The notes under the pieces are model-generated. The model had not been told where the DNA came from, searched no databases, and saw only the letters and a program-made list of their open reading frames with translations. This document shows positions 63,852 through 64,000 of a DNA stretch of 64,000 nt, in pieces. The position numbers were made by a program, and so were the translations under genes. Position 1 is the first letter of the stretch, and each line of letters begins with the position of its first letter. Source of the DNA: Agroathelia rolfsii (lineage: Eukaryota > Basidiomycota > Agaricomycetes > Amylocorticiales > Amylocorticiaceae); the NCBI GenBank assembly GCA_018343915.1, contig JABRWF010000003.1, forward strand, positions 3,162,001 through 3,226,000, written 5' to 3'.

Positions 63852-64000
63852 CTGTATGTGACAAAAGATAGGTAAGTAATGATATAACGATGATGTTCAT
63901 TTTCTTGATTTAATGGAATGGATATAAATTATGAAGTTCTGTGCCATGGCACAGCGTGTGCACAAGATAACTTGAATCCCAAAGTGCCTCGACAATGTAA
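63852..64000. other. window edge, intron and unresolved MED13 5' sequence
   Basis: Starts with an acceptor (CACATACAG read on the minus strand). The remaining 140 bases hold at least part of an intron and perhaps the preceding MED13 exon, which cannot be placed from this window. Confidence 0.4.

Overview
The window is nuclear DNA from a filamentous basidiomycete, most likely a mushroom-forming Agaricomycete. The signs are compact genes on both strands, many 50-70 bp GT-AG introns (plus a few GC-AG), several exons under 35 nt, a spermidine synthase-saccharopine reductase fusion as known from basidiomycetes, and families typical of Agaricomycetes (DUF6533, fungal SLATT, BTB/POZ, a decayed P-loop NTPase-like gene). 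Nothing bacterial, plasmid-like or CRISPR-like was seen. Gene models were spliced by eye: start, stop and protein motifs are more reliable than individual splice sites.

Layout. 0-9 kb: MFS sugar-type transporter, HMG-box protein, BTB protein and a small unknown gene, with long empty spacers. 9-18 kb: housekeeping block with PCNA (carrying a very large charged loop), the Spe3-Lys9 fusion, farnesyl diphosphate synthase, mitochondrial HSP60 and tRNA-Thr(UGU). 18-27 kb: membrane-anchored multicopper oxidase, GPI-anchored acid phosphatase, EFM7-like methyltransferase and FAD monooxygenase. 28-32 kb: DAP1 (MAPR), GINS subunit SLD5 and NC2-alpha. 32.9-37.5 kb: two tandem paralogues of a two-TM SLATT protein with long disordered N-termini. 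39-44 kb: SDH4, a DnaJ-X protein and cytosolic TyrRS. 44-50 kb: a 15-exon DUF6533 membrane protein and a broken NTPase-like gene. 50-64 kb: TMEM19 family protein, RNA polymerase III largest subunit, proteasome alpha-1, a small unknown protein, BIG1-like V-ATPase assembly factor and MED13, whose N-terminus runs off the right edge.

No pathway cluster is evident; the set is mostly core eukaryotic functions (replication: PCNA, SLD5; transcription: RPC1, NC2-alpha, MED13; protein fate: HSP60, DnaJ, PSMA6, TyrRS) with accessory membrane and secreted proteins between them. Several promoters carry recognisable elements that suit the gene: ACGCG boxes before PCNA, a TGACTCA amino-acid control element before the lysine/polyamine fusion gene, and a perfect four-unit heat shock element before HSP60. 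The most unusual items are the tandem SLATT pair, the enlarged PCNA loop, and the dense use of microexons and GC-AG introns.
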